From assembly GCA_029860075.1 (NCBI GenBank), contig JAOUBX010000018.1, positions 1 to 63,443 of the forward strand: 63,443 nucleotides of DNA, written 5' to 3'. The notes under the pieces are model-generated. The model was given only the letters and a program-made list of their open reading frames with translations. It did not search any database and was not told where the DNA came from. The stretch comes from Deltaproteobacteria bacterium. Its GTDB lineage: Bacteria > Desulfobacterota > JADFVX01. A program made the translations under genes and the position numbers. Positions 9,561 through 18,734 of this stretch are shown in pieces (position 1 is the stretch's first letter; each line of letters starts with the position of its first letter).

Positions 9561-9589
9561 TTTACTTGGAACGGTCTTGGGTATATAAT
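9561..9589 (+). promoter_or_regulatory. Predicted sigma-70 promoter of dnaB
   Basis: TTTACT (9561-9566), a 17-bp spacer and a perfect TATAAT (9584-9589). Transcription from here would give a leader of about 130 bases containing the fold-back element before the dnaB start at 9726. Confidence 0.55.
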
Positions 9590-9591
9590 TT

Positions 9592-9688
9592 GTAACTATT
9601 CAGTTCACCCTTAATCCCCTTTTTCCAAAGGGGAAAACCCGGGAAGTAAGGTTTTTTCCAAATATCTTCGTTACGCTGAATAGCTATT
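9592..9688 (+). repeat. Fold-back element in the dnaB leader
   Basis: The outer arms CTATTCAG (9596-9603) and CTGAATAG (9675-9682) are exact inverted complements. Inside them CCCCTTT / AAAGGGG (9616-9633) forms a 7-bp hairpin with a TTCC loop. The internal hairpin resembles short palindromes often dispersed in bacterial intergenic DNA. Function unknown: it could be a leader structure or a dispersed palindrome. Confidence 0.45.
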
Positions 9689-9725
9689 ACATTTTCAATT
9701 CACATTTAATCAATATTCAGGATAA

Positions 9726-11078
9726 ATGATGACGGTCGAACTCATAGGTAAAGTCCCTCCACAGAATGTCGATGCAGAATTATCCATTCTCGGTGGAATC
9801 CTTCTCGATAATGATGCAATCAACGCTGTTCTGGAACTGCTGAGTCCTGACGACTTTTACAGGGAACAGCACAGGAAGATTTTTAATAGCATGGTGACTA
9901 TTGCGGAAAAAGGGGAACCTGTCGACCTTATTACGCTTAATGATGCCCTCAAGGTAACAGGTGTTCTCGATGAGGTAGGGGGGCCTGCCTATATCGCATC
10001 GCTTGCCGACGGGGTTCCGACGGCAGCCAATATTGTCTACTATGCAAAGATAGTAAAGGAAAAGGCCGTCCTGAGAGGTCTCATTAATACGGCTACGGAA
10101 ATTGTTACCAAGGGCTATGAAGAGAGCAGTGATGTCGATACCTTTCTCGATTATGCCGAGACCCGCATATTTGAAATATCTGAAAATAAAGTTCGTCCCT
10201 CATTTTACGAAATAAAGAGCATTGTAAAAGACAGTTTTAAGACCATTGAGGAACTCTATGGCCGTAAAGACATGGTTACCGGCGTTCCTACCGGTTTTAA
10301 AAAACTTGACAATATGACTTCCGGTTTTCAGCGTTCCGATCTTATTATTATTGCCGGAAGGCCTTCCATGGGCAAGACCGCCTTTTGTCTTAACGTGGCC
10401 CTTAATTCCGTCAAGGAAGAATATGAGGGAAGAAAACCTGTGGCTATATTTTCCCTGGAAATGTCGAAAGAGCAGCTTGTGACGAGGATGCTCTGTTCCG
10501 AGGCGAGGGTAGATGCAGGCCGCTTGAGGGGCGGTTTTCTTGCCGAGTCGGACTGGCCAAAGCTCACAAGGGCTGCCGGCGTGCTTTCTGAATCGCCCAT
10601 ATTTATTGATGATACGCCGGCCATCTCTGTTCTGGAGATGAGGGCCAAGGCAAGGAGGCTGAAGGCTGATAAGGGGCTTGGTATGGTTATTGTCGACTAT
10701 TTGCAGCTCATGAGGGGCAGGGATGCTATGAAAAGCCGGGAACAGGAGATATCCGAAATATCGAGGTCCCTCAAGGCGCTGGCCAAGGAACTCCATGTCC
10801 CTGTCATTGCCCTGTCACAGCTTAGCCGGGCCGTAGAGCAAAGAGGAGGCGATAAAAGACCCATGCTTTCAGACCTTAGAGAAAGTGGAAGTATCGAGCA
10901 GGATGCCGATGTGGTGCTCTTTGTTTTCAGGGAAGAGTTTTACAAAAGGGACGATGAAGAACTGAAGGGCCTGGCTGAAATCATTATCGGTAAGCAGAGA
11001 AATGGGCCTGTGGGAATGGTGAAACTTGCCTGGCTCAGTGAATTTACGAGGTTTGAAAATCTGGTTGATGAGGATTGA
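9726..11078 (+). CDS. dnaB: Replicative DNA helicase DnaB
   Basis: 450-residue hexameric helicase that unwinds DNA at the replication fork and recruits primase. The N-terminal DnaB domain begins VPPQNVDAELSILGGILLDN, the usual family opening. The RecA-like C-terminal domain has Walker A GRPSMGKTAF, Walker B VIVDYLQLM, the ALSQLSRAVE motif and the LRESGSIEQDADVV motif. It is full length with no intein. A second ATG follows the first directly, and either could start. It converges with pilR, the stops lying nine bases apart. Confidence 0.97.
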   Translation: MMTVELIGKVPPQNVDAELSILGGILLDNDAINAVLELLSPDDFYREQHRKIFNSMVTIAEKGEPVDLITLNDALKVTGVLDEVGGPAYIASLADGVPTAANIVYYAKIVKEKAVLRGLINTATEIVTKGYEESSDVDTFLDYAETRIFEISENKVRPSFYEIKSIVKDSFKTIEELYGRKDMVTGVPTGFKKLDNMTSGFQRSDLIIIAGRPSMGKTAFCLNVALNSVKEEYEGRKPVAIFSLEMSKEQLVTRMLCSEARVDAGRLRGGFLAESDWPKLTRAAGVLSESPIFIDDTPAISVLEMRAKARRLKADKGLGMVIVDYLQLMRGRDAMKSREQEISEISRSLKALAKELHVPVIALSQLSRAVEQRGGDKRPMLSDLRESGSIEQDADVVLFVFREEFYKRDDEELKGLAEIIIGKQRNGPVGMVKLAWLSEFTRFENLVDED

Positions 11079-11086
11079 CGGGTACT

Positions 11087-12478
11087 TTACTCAGCCTCAT
11101 GATCACTATCATCAAATCCATGTTTGGCGAGCCTGTATCTGAAAGACCTGAAACTAAGGTTGAGCAGCCTCGCTGCTTTTGTTTTGACGCCCCTGGTTTT
11201 TTTCAGTGATTTTTCAAGAAGCTTTTTCTCCATATCATCCATCATTTTTTCCAGGTCTATTCCCTCATCGGGAATCTCTATTTCTTCGCTGCTTGCCAGG
11301 ACTTTCTCACCTTTAATGCTGCCGGGCAGCGACTCCGGCAGGATGACATCACTTTGTTCAAGGGCGACTGCTCTTTCTATGACATTTTCAAGCTCTCTCA
11401 CATTACCTGGAAAATCATAGTGTGTTATCATGTCCATTGTTTCAGTGGTGATTCTCTTGATATCCCTTCCCAGTTCTTCGTTATATTTTGTCAGAAAATG
11501 ATTGGCCAGCGCCGGAATATCTTCCTTCCTTTCTCTTAGAGGAGGAAGGGTTACCTTGATGACGTTTAGCCTGTAATAGAGGTCTTCCCTGAATAAACCT
11601 TCTTTTACTGCCTCTTCCAGGTCCCTGTTTGTGGCTGCAATAATGCGAACATCTGTTTTGCTGTCTTTTACGGCCCCCACTCTTCTGTATTCTTTTTCCT
11701 GGATAAGCCTCAATATCTTTACCTGGAGCTGGAGGGGCATTTCTCCTATTTCATCGAGAAATATAGAGCCCCCGTCGGCCAGTTCAAAAAGCCCCGGTTT
11801 ACTCGATGTTGCTCCTGTAAATGCGCCTTTTACATGACCGAAAAGCTCGCTTTCCAGCAGGTTTTCAGGCATGGCGCCGCAGTTTACCGTTATAACGGGT
11901 TTGTTTTTTCTCAGACTGTTGTTGTGAATGGACTTTGCGACGAGCTCTTTTCCCGTTCCGCTTTCACCTTCTATGAGAATATTGCTTTTAGTCGGGGCGA
12001 CGCGCAAGATGAGATCATAGATCTCTCTCATATTATTACTCACACCGATGACGTTGCCGAAGTGATAACCTTCCTTGAGTTCTTTTTTGAGGAGTATATT
12101 TTCAATTTTGAGGTTTATCTTTTCAAGGGCATTTTTTATGATCAGTTTGATTTCATCAACCTTAAAAGGTTTTGTTATGTAGTCATAAGCGCCGCACTTC
12201 ATTGCCTCGACTGCCGTTTCCGTTGAGGCGTATGCCGTCATCATCAGGACTTCCGTGCCGGGAGAGATCTCTTTTACCTTTTTAAGCAGTTCAATACCGT
12301 CCATGCCGGGCATATGGATGTCGGTCATAAGAACATGGTAATTATTGTCCCGCACCATTTTTATTGCATCGGCGCCGTTTTTTGCCGTGTCGACGTTATA
12401 CTTTTCAGCGGTAAGAAGAATTTCAAGAAATTCCCTCATGCTCAGTTCATCATCGACAACAAGAATATTTTTATTCAA
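11087..12478 (-). CDS. pilR: Sigma-54-dependent response regulator PilR
   Basis: 463-residue NtrC-class activator. The receiver domain has phospho-acceptor Asp53 (LMTDIHMPGMDG). The AAA+ domain has Walker A GESGTGKE (171-178), the sigma-54 contact loop GAFTGA (218-223) and Walker B LDEIGE (241-246). A Fis-type helix-turn-helix lies at the C-terminus (KTKAARLLNLSFRSFRYRLAK). It follows the PilS-like kinase and pilB-T-C in the same direction, which fits PilR, the activator of pilin transcription. Unusually, the pilin gene commonly found after pilR is absent, and dnaB converges instead. It is separated from pilS by 182 bp holding a tandem repeat. Confidence 0.9.
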   Translation of the reverse strand: MNKNILVVDDELSMREFLEILLTAEKYNVDTAKNGADAIKMVRDNNYHVLMTDIHMPGMDGIELLKKVKEISPGTEVLMMTAYASTETAVEAMKCGAYDYITKPFKVDEIKLIIKNALEKINLKIENILLKKELKEGYHFGNVIGVSNNMREIYDLILRVAPTKSNILIEGESGTGKELVAKSIHNNSLRKNKPVITVNCGAMPENLLESELFGHVKGAFTGATSSKPGLFELADGGSIFLDEIGEMPLQLQVKILRLIQEKEYRRVGAVKDSKTDVRIIAATNRDLEEAVKEGLFREDLYYRLNVIKVTLPPLRERKEDIPALANHFLTKYNEELGRDIKRITTETMDMITHYDFPGNVRELENVIERAVALEQSDVILPESLPGSIKGEKVLASSEEIEIPDEGIDLEKMMDDMEKKLLEKSLKKTRGVKTKAARLLNLSFRSFRYRLAKHGFDDSDHEAE

Positions 12479-12582
12479 TTTTTATCCTCGTAAGCAGTTA
12501 TATTTTTAAATAAGCTTTTTGTTAATATACAGTTCGGCTTAGGGTGAACGATTATTCATGTCAACTATTTAAACAATCCCTC

Positions 12583-12634
12583 TGTTATATAAATTGCTAT
12601 CCCTCTTGTGTTATATAAATTGCTATCCCTCTTG
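12583..12634. repeat. Perfect 26-bp tandem duplication between pilS and pilR
   Basis: Two adjacent identical 26-bp units (12583-12608 and 12609-12634), each beginning TGTTATATAAATTG and ending CCCTCTTG. They lie 105 bp upstream of the pilR start. Read on the minus strand each contains a TTATATAAC segment. This may be a recent slippage product or a duplicated promoter or regulator site. Confidence 0.9.
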
Positions 12635-12660
12635 CCGAAGTGATTATCTTTTGTAACCTT

Positions 12661-14343
12661 TTATTTACAGGGCAACATGATGGTGAAGGTGGAACCTTTG
12701 CCTGCTTCACTTTCTACATTAATAAATCCGTCATGGGCTTCTATGATACTGTGTGCGACAGATAAACCAAGACCGCTTCCTTTTTCTTTTGATGTATAAA
12801 AGGGGTCAAATATCTTTTCCGCTTCTTCACGTGTCATTCCACAGCCCGTATCGCTGATACTTATTTCAATTCCTTTTTTATCATTTTTCTCATACGCTTT
12901 ATCCCCTATAGTGACCACACCACCTTCATCCATTGCATCAGAGGCATTTTTGATCAAATTCCAGACCAGTTGCTTGATTTGTCCCTCGTCGGCCTCTATG
13001 GGAGCCATTGTACTGCAATTGTTGACAATTTCAATGCTTTTAATCTCCTTTTCGGAATTTATAAAGAGATCAATTGTTTCACTAATAAGTTCATTTATGT
13101 TGATTCTTTGCTTTCTCGGTACTGCCGGTCTGGCATAGTTCAAAAACTCACCAATAAGGATATTTAAACGGTCGATTTCCCTTAAGACGATACCCATCAG
13201 TCTTTCATTTGCTCCCGTCATATTTCCTGATAAATCCTTTTCAAGAATTTCTATAGAGCCGCTGATAGATGCCAGCGGGTTTCGGATTTCATGGGCCACA
13301 CTGGCTGCAAACCTTCCCACTGCTGCCAGCCTGTCCGATTTCTGCAGTTCTCTTTCCATTGTTTTCAGAGTTGTAAGGTCTTGGAAAACAACGATTTCTC
13401 CAACCTGTTCTCCTTCCGAGTTTCTTAGGGGCGACATGGAGTAACCGATATAATAATCTTTGCCGTCTGCTCTTTTAAACCATGATTCTCTTCTAATATT
13501 ATTTGACGGACCATGGATGTTTAACTCCTTTAACATGTCATCGAGGTCAGGAAGTATTTCGTGTACATTTTTTCCATAAACCTGTTCAAGAGAGTAGCCC
13601 GTCATTTTTTCCGCAGCCTGGTTAAAGGAGGTAATAATGCCGTTGCTGTCAATGGTCATAAGACCGCTGGATATATTTTTTACAATATCATTGTTGAGCG
13701 CTTCCAGTGACTGATAATCTATTTTTTTTTCAAGCAGTTCTTCTTCCGCTTTTTTTGCCTGTATGGAGAGATAACTGCTTAGAAATGATACAAGGTAAAA
13801 GGCAGTAATGTTTGCCAGTGTATTATAGAGCAGGTTGTCAGGCAGGCGCTGGGGAAGGCCTGTAACGACTTCCACCATGGAGGGAAGGACATTATGATAC
13901 TCGATATTGATCAAAATGCCATAAAAAATGCTGCTCACCGATGCCGTCCATAATCCTCCATTCCCATAGGAGACAATGGTTGAACTGATAATGGTCAGCA
14001 TATAGAGAAAGGATAAAGGACTGTCGGTTCCTCCGCTGATATAGACAATGAAGGTAATAATAATAATGTCGATGAGTGCCTGGGACCTGGCAATATTAGC
14101 GGCTTTCCTGGCATACTTTAAGATGGGGATGTATAAGATTGAGAGAAAGAAAACGAGCCCGGCAACGGGGTAGAAGGTTGCTGTTACCGCATTTAGAAGG
14201 GTGCCGCTCTCCCTGAACTGAACGATAACGCCTGTAATAAGCAGAATAGTTGCAACAGCTACCCTGAAGAGCATTAACCACTTCAGTTTTTCATGAAGTT
14301 CGTTGCGATTAAGTATCGCTGTCTGTTGGCAGTCTTCAGCCAT
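12661..14343 (-). CDS. pilS: Membrane sensor histidine kinase PilS
   Basis: 560 residues. Six hydrophobic segments in the first ~195 residues form the membrane sensor typical of PilS. A coiled linker and a PAS domain (about 220-330, IDSNGIITSFNQAAEKMTGY) follow. The HisKA domain has His351 in ASVAHEIRNPLASI, and the HATPase has NLIKNASDAM, DTGCGM and GSGLGLSV. Position between pilC and pilR supports the call. In relatives PilS reads pilin levels in the membrane and controls phosphorylation of PilR. The start at 14343 gives a normal N-terminus, 93 bp after pilC. Confidence 0.9.
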   Translation of the reverse strand: MAEDCQQTAILNRNELHEKLKWLMLFRVAVATILLITGVIVQFRESGTLLNAVTATFYPVAGLVFFLSILYIPILKYARKAANIARSQALIDIIIITFIVYISGGTDSPLSFLYMLTIISSTIVSYGNGGLWTASVSSIFYGILINIEYHNVLPSMVEVVTGLPQRLPDNLLYNTLANITAFYLVSFLSSYLSIQAKKAEEELLEKKIDYQSLEALNNDIVKNISSGLMTIDSNGIITSFNQAAEKMTGYSLEQVYGKNVHEILPDLDDMLKELNIHGPSNNIRRESWFKRADGKDYYIGYSMSPLRNSEGEQVGEIVVFQDLTTLKTMERELQKSDRLAAVGRFAASVAHEIRNPLASISGSIEILEKDLSGNMTGANERLMGIVLREIDRLNILIGEFLNYARPAVPRKQRININELISETIDLFINSEKEIKSIEIVNNCSTMAPIEADEGQIKQLVWNLIKNASDAMDEGGVVTIGDKAYEKNDKKGIEISISDTGCGMTREEAEKIFDPFYTSKEKGSGLGLSVAHSIIEAHDGFINVESEAGKGSTFTIMLPCK

Positions 14344-14436
14344 CAGTGAGGGCTCTTGTCCGGTGCAATGTTAAATAAGAGGTGTCGTGTGGGATAAGTA
14401 TATTTCTATTCCTAAAAGATCGTTAGAATTGTTTTG

Positions 14437-15639
14437 CTAAACGTTTGCGGCCATGCTGAAGATAGGTAGATACATGGCTATAATAAGACCACCGACAAGG
14501 CCCCCGAGAACAACCATAATGGCCGGTTCCATCAATGCGGTAAGGCCATCAACGGCAGTGTCTACCTCATCTTCATAAAATTCTGCAATTTTGCCGAGCA
14601 TGGCATCCAGAGCGCCTGTTGCTTCTCCAACGGCAATCATCTGGACGACCATAGAAGGAAATACCTGGGTTTTTTCCAGTGGTTCGACGATAGTTTTACC
14701 TTCGGAAATGGCATTTTTTACCTCTATAAGGGCATTTTCAATCACTACATTACCTGCCGTTTTGGATACAATTTCAAGAGAGTCAAGGATTGGCACACCA
14801 CTCGAGAGCATTGTCCCCATAGTTCCGCAAAATTTTGCCACGGCAACCTTCCTGATGAGGTCTCCTGCGACAGGGGCTTTAAGGAAGAGTTTGTCACAGA
14901 CAGCTCTTCCTTTCGCTGTTGCATAGTACTTTTTGAATAGGAACAAGGCCAGCCACATACCTCCAAAAACAAAGTACCAGTAACTTTGAAGGAACTGGCT
15001 CAAGTTGATGACAATCTGGGTGGGAAGAGGGAGTGTTCCTCCCATATCGGAAAACATCGCTTCAAAGATGGGAATAACGAATAAGAGGAGACCTGATGTA
15101 ATAACGATGGCAACAATTACGATAGAAACAGGATAGACCATTGCTGATTTCACCTTGCTCTTAAGTTTTTCTGATTTTTCGAGGAATTCGCCCAGTTTGT
15201 TGAGGATCGTATCGAGGATACCACCTATTTCTCCTGCGGCAATCAAACTGACGAAGAGTGTATCGAAGGTTTTTGGGTGCTTTTTTAGCGCATCGGCAAA
15301 AGTGGAGCCCGACTCTACATCGTCTTTAACCTGAATAAGGATCTTTTTGAATCTTTGGTTAGGTTGCTGGCTGCCCAGAATTTCAAGGCACTGGACAAGA
15401 GGAAGACCGGCATCAATCATGGTTGCAAACTGCCGCAGGAAGATAACGATGTCTTTCCCGGTTATTTTTTTCCCACCCTCACCAAAAAGTTTAAATTCCT
15501 TTCCCTTTTTTTTAACCTTAACAGGTGTTATCTGCTGTCTTTTAAGGGCATCATTGACTGCGGCTTCACTGTCGGCTTCAACTTCCCCTTTTCTTATTTC
15601 ACCATTTTTTGTTTTTCCTTCCCATACATAAACGGGCAT
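14437..15639 (-). CDS. pilC: Type IV pilus inner-membrane platform protein PilC
   Basis: 400 residues, normal length for PilC/GspF. It has the two duplicated T2SSF domains (about 68-190 and 270-392). Each has a cytoplasmic helical part with the recurrent FLRQFATMIDAGLPL and AKFCGTMGTMLSSGVPI motifs, followed by membrane helices. PilC anchors the PilB and PilT motors at the inner membrane and turns their ATP cycles into pilin polymerisation. It lies 15 bp after pilT, so the genes are co-transcribed. Confidence 0.95.
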   Translation of the reverse strand: MPVYVWEGKTKNGEIRKGEVEADSEAAVNDALKRQQITPVKVKKKGKEFKLFGEGGKKITGKDIVIFLRQFATMIDAGLPLVQCLEILGSQQPNQRFKKILIQVKDDVESGSTFADALKKHPKTFDTLFVSLIAAGEIGGILDTILNKLGEFLEKSEKLKSKVKSAMVYPVSIVIVAIVITSGLLLFVIPIFEAMFSDMGGTLPLPTQIVINLSQFLQSYWYFVFGGMWLALFLFKKYYATAKGRAVCDKLFLKAPVAGDLIRKVAVAKFCGTMGTMLSSGVPILDSLEIVSKTAGNVVIENALIEVKNAISEGKTIVEPLEKTQVFPSMVVQMIAVGEATGALDAMLGKIAEFYEDEVDTAVDGLTALMEPAIMVVLGGLVGGLIIAMYLPIFSMAANV

Positions 15640-15654
15640 TTTAAGCTCCTATGC

Positions 15655-16755
15655 TCAAGTTGGTTTTCTGGATGTTACGGGGCCGCCGGAAATTATCTGT
15701 CTTAATTCATCCACATCGGATGACCTTGCAAGAGCGTCGTCCATGGTGATTAGTCTCTTAAGATAAAGGTTAGCCAGGGCCTGGTTCATGGTCTGCATGC
15801 CAAATTTCGATTGTCCTACCTGCATTTGTGAATATATCTGGTGGACTTTGTCTTCCCTTATGAGGTTTCGGATAGCAGGGTTTGGCACCATAACTTCAAG
15901 CGCCAATACCCGTCCCTGTCCTCCGGACCTGGGAATAAGCGTCTGAGAGAGAACACCTTCAAGGACAAAGGAGAGCTGTGCTCTTACCTGCGGCTGCTGG
16001 TAAGCGGGAAAAACATCAATGATCCTGTTTATGGTCTGGGCACAGCTATTTGTGTGCAATGTTCCAAAGCATAGATGTCCCGTTTCCGATATGGTAAGGG
16101 CTGCCTCTATGGTTTCAATGTCTCTCAATTCACCAACGAGAACGACATCAGGGTCCTGCCTCAATATCGATTTGAGCGCTCTTTGAAAACTCCCCGTATC
16201 TGCTCCTACTTCCCGCTGGTTAACAAGGCAGTTTTTATGAGGGTGCACAAATTCTATGGGATCTTCGATGGTTATTATGTGATCATGCCTTTCAACATTG
16301 ATTCTGTCTACCATGGCGGCAAGTGTTGTCGATTTGCCGCTTCCTGTCGGCCCTGTAACGAGAACGAGTCCTCTCGGTTTATCGGAAATGGTTTTAACGA
16401 CAGCAGGCAGGGCAAGTTCGTCGAAACTCTTGATTTCAAAAGGGATGGCCCTGAAGGCGCCGGCAACGGCGCCTCTTTGCATAAATATATTGGACCTGAA
16501 ACGGCTGAGATTTTTAACGCCGAAAGAGACGTCGAGTTCGTTTTCTTCTTCAAACTTATGTTTCTGGGCGTCCGTCAGTATGCTGTAACAGAGTGATTTT
16601 GTATCAGTGGGCGTGAGTGGTGGTGTTTTTAAAGGGATCAACTCACCGTTAATTCTCAGTTGCGGCGGACTGCCTGTAGTAATGTGCAGGTCCGAGGCGC
16701 CTTTGTCAAACATTACTTTGAGGAGTTGATGAAGTGTGATGGAAGTGCCTGACAT
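15655..16755 (-). CDS. pilT: Type IV pilus retraction ATPase PilT
   Basis: 366-residue hexameric ATPase that depolymerises pili and drives twitching. It has an N-terminal PAS-like domain, Walker A GPTGSGKS (135-142), an Asp box with EDPIEFVH, Walker B LVGELRD, and the His box GHLCFGTLHTNS. The PilT-specific AIRNLIRE motif near the C-terminus is present (NPAIRNLIRED) and separates it from the PilB paralogue. It starts 14 bp after pilB. The PilU variant is less likely because of the typical length and the place directly between pilB and pilC. Confidence 0.96.
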   Translation of the reverse strand: MSGTSITLHQLLKVMFDKGASDLHITTGSPPQLRINGELIPLKTPPLTPTDTKSLCYSILTDAQKHKFEEENELDVSFGVKNLSRFRSNIFMQRGAVAGAFRAIPFEIKSFDELALPAVVKTISDKPRGLVLVTGPTGSGKSTTLAAMVDRINVERHDHIITIEDPIEFVHPHKNCLVNQREVGADTGSFQRALKSILRQDPDVVLVGELRDIETIEAALTISETGHLCFGTLHTNSCAQTINRIIDVFPAYQQPQVRAQLSFVLEGVLSQTLIPRSGGQGRVLALEVMVPNPAIRNLIREDKVHQIYSQMQVGQSKFGMQTMNQALANLYLKRLITMDDALARSSDVDELRQIISGGPVTSRKPT

Positions 16756-16769
16756 AATATTTCCTCTCT

Positions 16770-18572
16770 CTATTTCTTATCGGGGACGGTACAGCGAACC
16801 GTCTCTTCAATGGTTGTTATTCCGTCCTTTATCCCTTGGAGAGCTCTCATCCTGAGCGTATCCATGCCACCATCAATGGCCGTCTGTTTTATTTCGGGAA
16901 CAGAGGCACCCATTAATACGGCTTCTTTTAATGCTTCAGTCATTACCATGACCTCATACAAGGCAACACGTCCCTTGTATCCGGTGCCTCCACAATTGTC
17001 GCAGCCCTTGCCTTTATAATAGGTAAAGTCGAGGGCTTCAGGCGCAAATCCGATATCAATAAAGGCCTGCTGCGGCACATCATGAGGTTCCTTGCACTCG
17101 GTGCATGTTCTTCTGGCAAGCCTCTGGGCGACAACGAGGTTAAGGGAGGATGAGACAAGGAAAGGTTCAACGCCCATATTGAGGAGCCTGTTGACTGTTT
17201 CAGGTGCGTTGTTTGTATGGAGTGTGCTCAAAACCATATGTCCCGTGAGAGCGGCTTTAATGGCGATTTCCGCTGTTTCAAAGTCTCTTATCTCTCCTAC
17301 CATGATGATGTCGGGATCTTGCCTGAGGAAGGACCGCAGCGCCGCGGCAAAGTTGAGACCAATATCGTCATGCATCTGCACCTGGTTAATACCCATAAGG
17401 TTAAATTCCACAGGGTCTTCGGCGGTCATAATATTTTCACTCTCTTTGTTGAGATCACTGAGCGCCGAATAGAGCGTTGTTGTCTTACCACTACCTGTAG
17501 GGCCCGTAACAAGACACATGCCGAAAGGTTTATGAATTTCACCAAGAAAATCCTCAAGCTGGTCCTGGCCAAAACCAAGCTTGGTCATGTCGAGCTGGAG
17601 GTTTGACTTGTCGAGAAGTCGCATGACAACTTTCTCGCCAAAAAGACAGGGCAGTACGGATACCCTGAAGTCCATCTCCCTCTTTTTACCCATTTTCATT
17701 TTTATCCTGCCGTCCTGGGGGAGCCTTTTTTCGGAAATGTCAAGCTGGGACATGATCTTGATCCTGGAAGTGATGGCGTTTTTGATCTTGAGAGGCAAGC
17801 CCATTGCCTTTTTAAGGACGCCATCGAGCCTGTACCTTACCCTGAAAGCTTTTTCATAGGGTTCGATATGGATATCACTGACGCCCAGCTTTGCCGCCTT
17901 GATCAGTATTCCGTTTACCAGTTTGACAATGGGGGCGTCAACATCCGTTTCTCCAGCTTCTTCTTCTTCATCTTCAATGATTTCGACGTCATCGACGGCG
18001 CCATGAACCAGATCGTCAAAGTCATCGACGTCAACCACTTCACCGCCGTCGTCCTCACCCTCGAACATCCCCGTTGTTTCGTCATCTTCGTCGAAGGAGT
18101 AGTCCTTGGCGTCGAGGGACATCTTTTTTTGCTCTTTCGGTGCGCCGCCCTTGCCGTAGTATTTTTTAACGGCGTCTATAATGGATGCTTCAGCTGCAAC
18201 GACGGCTTCCACGTTGTAGCCGGTCATAAATTTGATATCATCAATGGCAAAGATGTTGGAAGGGTCTGCCATTGCAAGGATGAGTGATGATCCTGCTCTG
18301 TTTACGGGGAGAATAAGATATTTTTTTGCTACATCGAATGGAACGAGCTTAATGACTTCCGTATCAACTTCAAATTCGGAGAGGTTGATGGAAGGGACAC
18401 CATATTGTTTGCTTAAGAATTTTGTCAGATCATCTTCAGAGATAAAACCCATCTTGGTAAGATTGTAGCCAAGCCGCCCACCCCCCCCTTTTTGTTGGGA
18501 TAGTGCTTGCTGCAATTGTTCAGCCGTAATCAGGTTTTCTTTAATGAGTAGTTCACCCAGTCTTGCTGCCAT
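16770..18572 (-). CDS. pilB: Type IV pilus extension ATPase PilB
   Basis: 600-residue GspE/PilB ATPase that powers pilus assembly. The N-terminal MshEN-type domain (about 1-140) can in some relatives bind cyclic di-GMP. Next comes a strikingly acidic insert at about 156-213, rich in Asp/Glu. The C-terminal motor has Walker A GPTGSGKT (357-364), Walker B MVGEIRD, the His box GHMVLSTLHTN and a zinc-binding tetra-cysteine (CTECKE, then CDNCGG). First gene of the pil group, with a good promoter about 30 bases before its ATG. Confidence 0.96.
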   Translation of the reverse strand: MAARLGELLIKENLITAEQLQQALSQQKGGGGRLGYNLTKMGFISEDDLTKFLSKQYGVPSINLSEFEVDTEVIKLVPFDVAKKYLILPVNRAGSSLILAMADPSNIFAIDDIKFMTGYNVEAVVAAEASIIDAVKKYYGKGGAPKEQKKMSLDAKDYSFDEDDETTGMFEGEDDGGEVVDVDDFDDLVHGAVDDVEIIEDEEEEAGETDVDAPIVKLVNGILIKAAKLGVSDIHIEPYEKAFRVRYRLDGVLKKAMGLPLKIKNAITSRIKIMSQLDISEKRLPQDGRIKMKMGKKREMDFRVSVLPCLFGEKVVMRLLDKSNLQLDMTKLGFGQDQLEDFLGEIHKPFGMCLVTGPTGSGKTTTLYSALSDLNKESENIMTAEDPVEFNLMGINQVQMHDDIGLNFAAALRSFLRQDPDIIMVGEIRDFETAEIAIKAALTGHMVLSTLHTNNAPETVNRLLNMGVEPFLVSSSLNLVVAQRLARRTCTECKEPHDVPQQAFIDIGFAPEALDFTYYKGKGCDNCGGTGYKGRVALYEVMVMTEALKEAVLMGASVPEIKQTAIDGGMDTLRMRALQGIKDGITTIEETVRCTVPDKK

Positions 18573-18606
18573 AAATATGCCTTATCTCTTTAATAATATT
18601 TAGATA

Positions 18607-18635
18607 ATTATAGTATATTACTCATCTTAATACAA
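18607..18635 (-). promoter_or_regulatory. Predicted sigma-70 promoter of the pilB-pilT-pilC group
   Basis: On the minus strand, TTGTAT (18635-18630), a 17-bp spacer and a perfect TATAAT (18612-18607). The transcript would start near 18600, about 28 bases before the pilB ATG. The -35 is weak. Confidence 0.55.
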
Positions 18636-18657
18636 GAAAGGTCCCTGCCAGTCAAGG

Positions 18658-18678
18658 AAAAACTCCCTTGGCAAGGGA
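18658..18678 (-). terminator. Possible terminator between the DUF2723 gene and pilB
   Basis: Read on the minus strand, TCCCTT GCC AAGGGA is a short 6-bp hairpin followed by G and five T. It sits after the DUF2723 gene and before the pilB promoter, so it could separate the ribF unit from the pil unit. Confidence 0.45.
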
Positions 18679-18734
18679 ACGCTTCTGCCGGCCGGTTTCA
18701 TTATCTTGCAAAGATGGCAAAAGTATATTTATAC

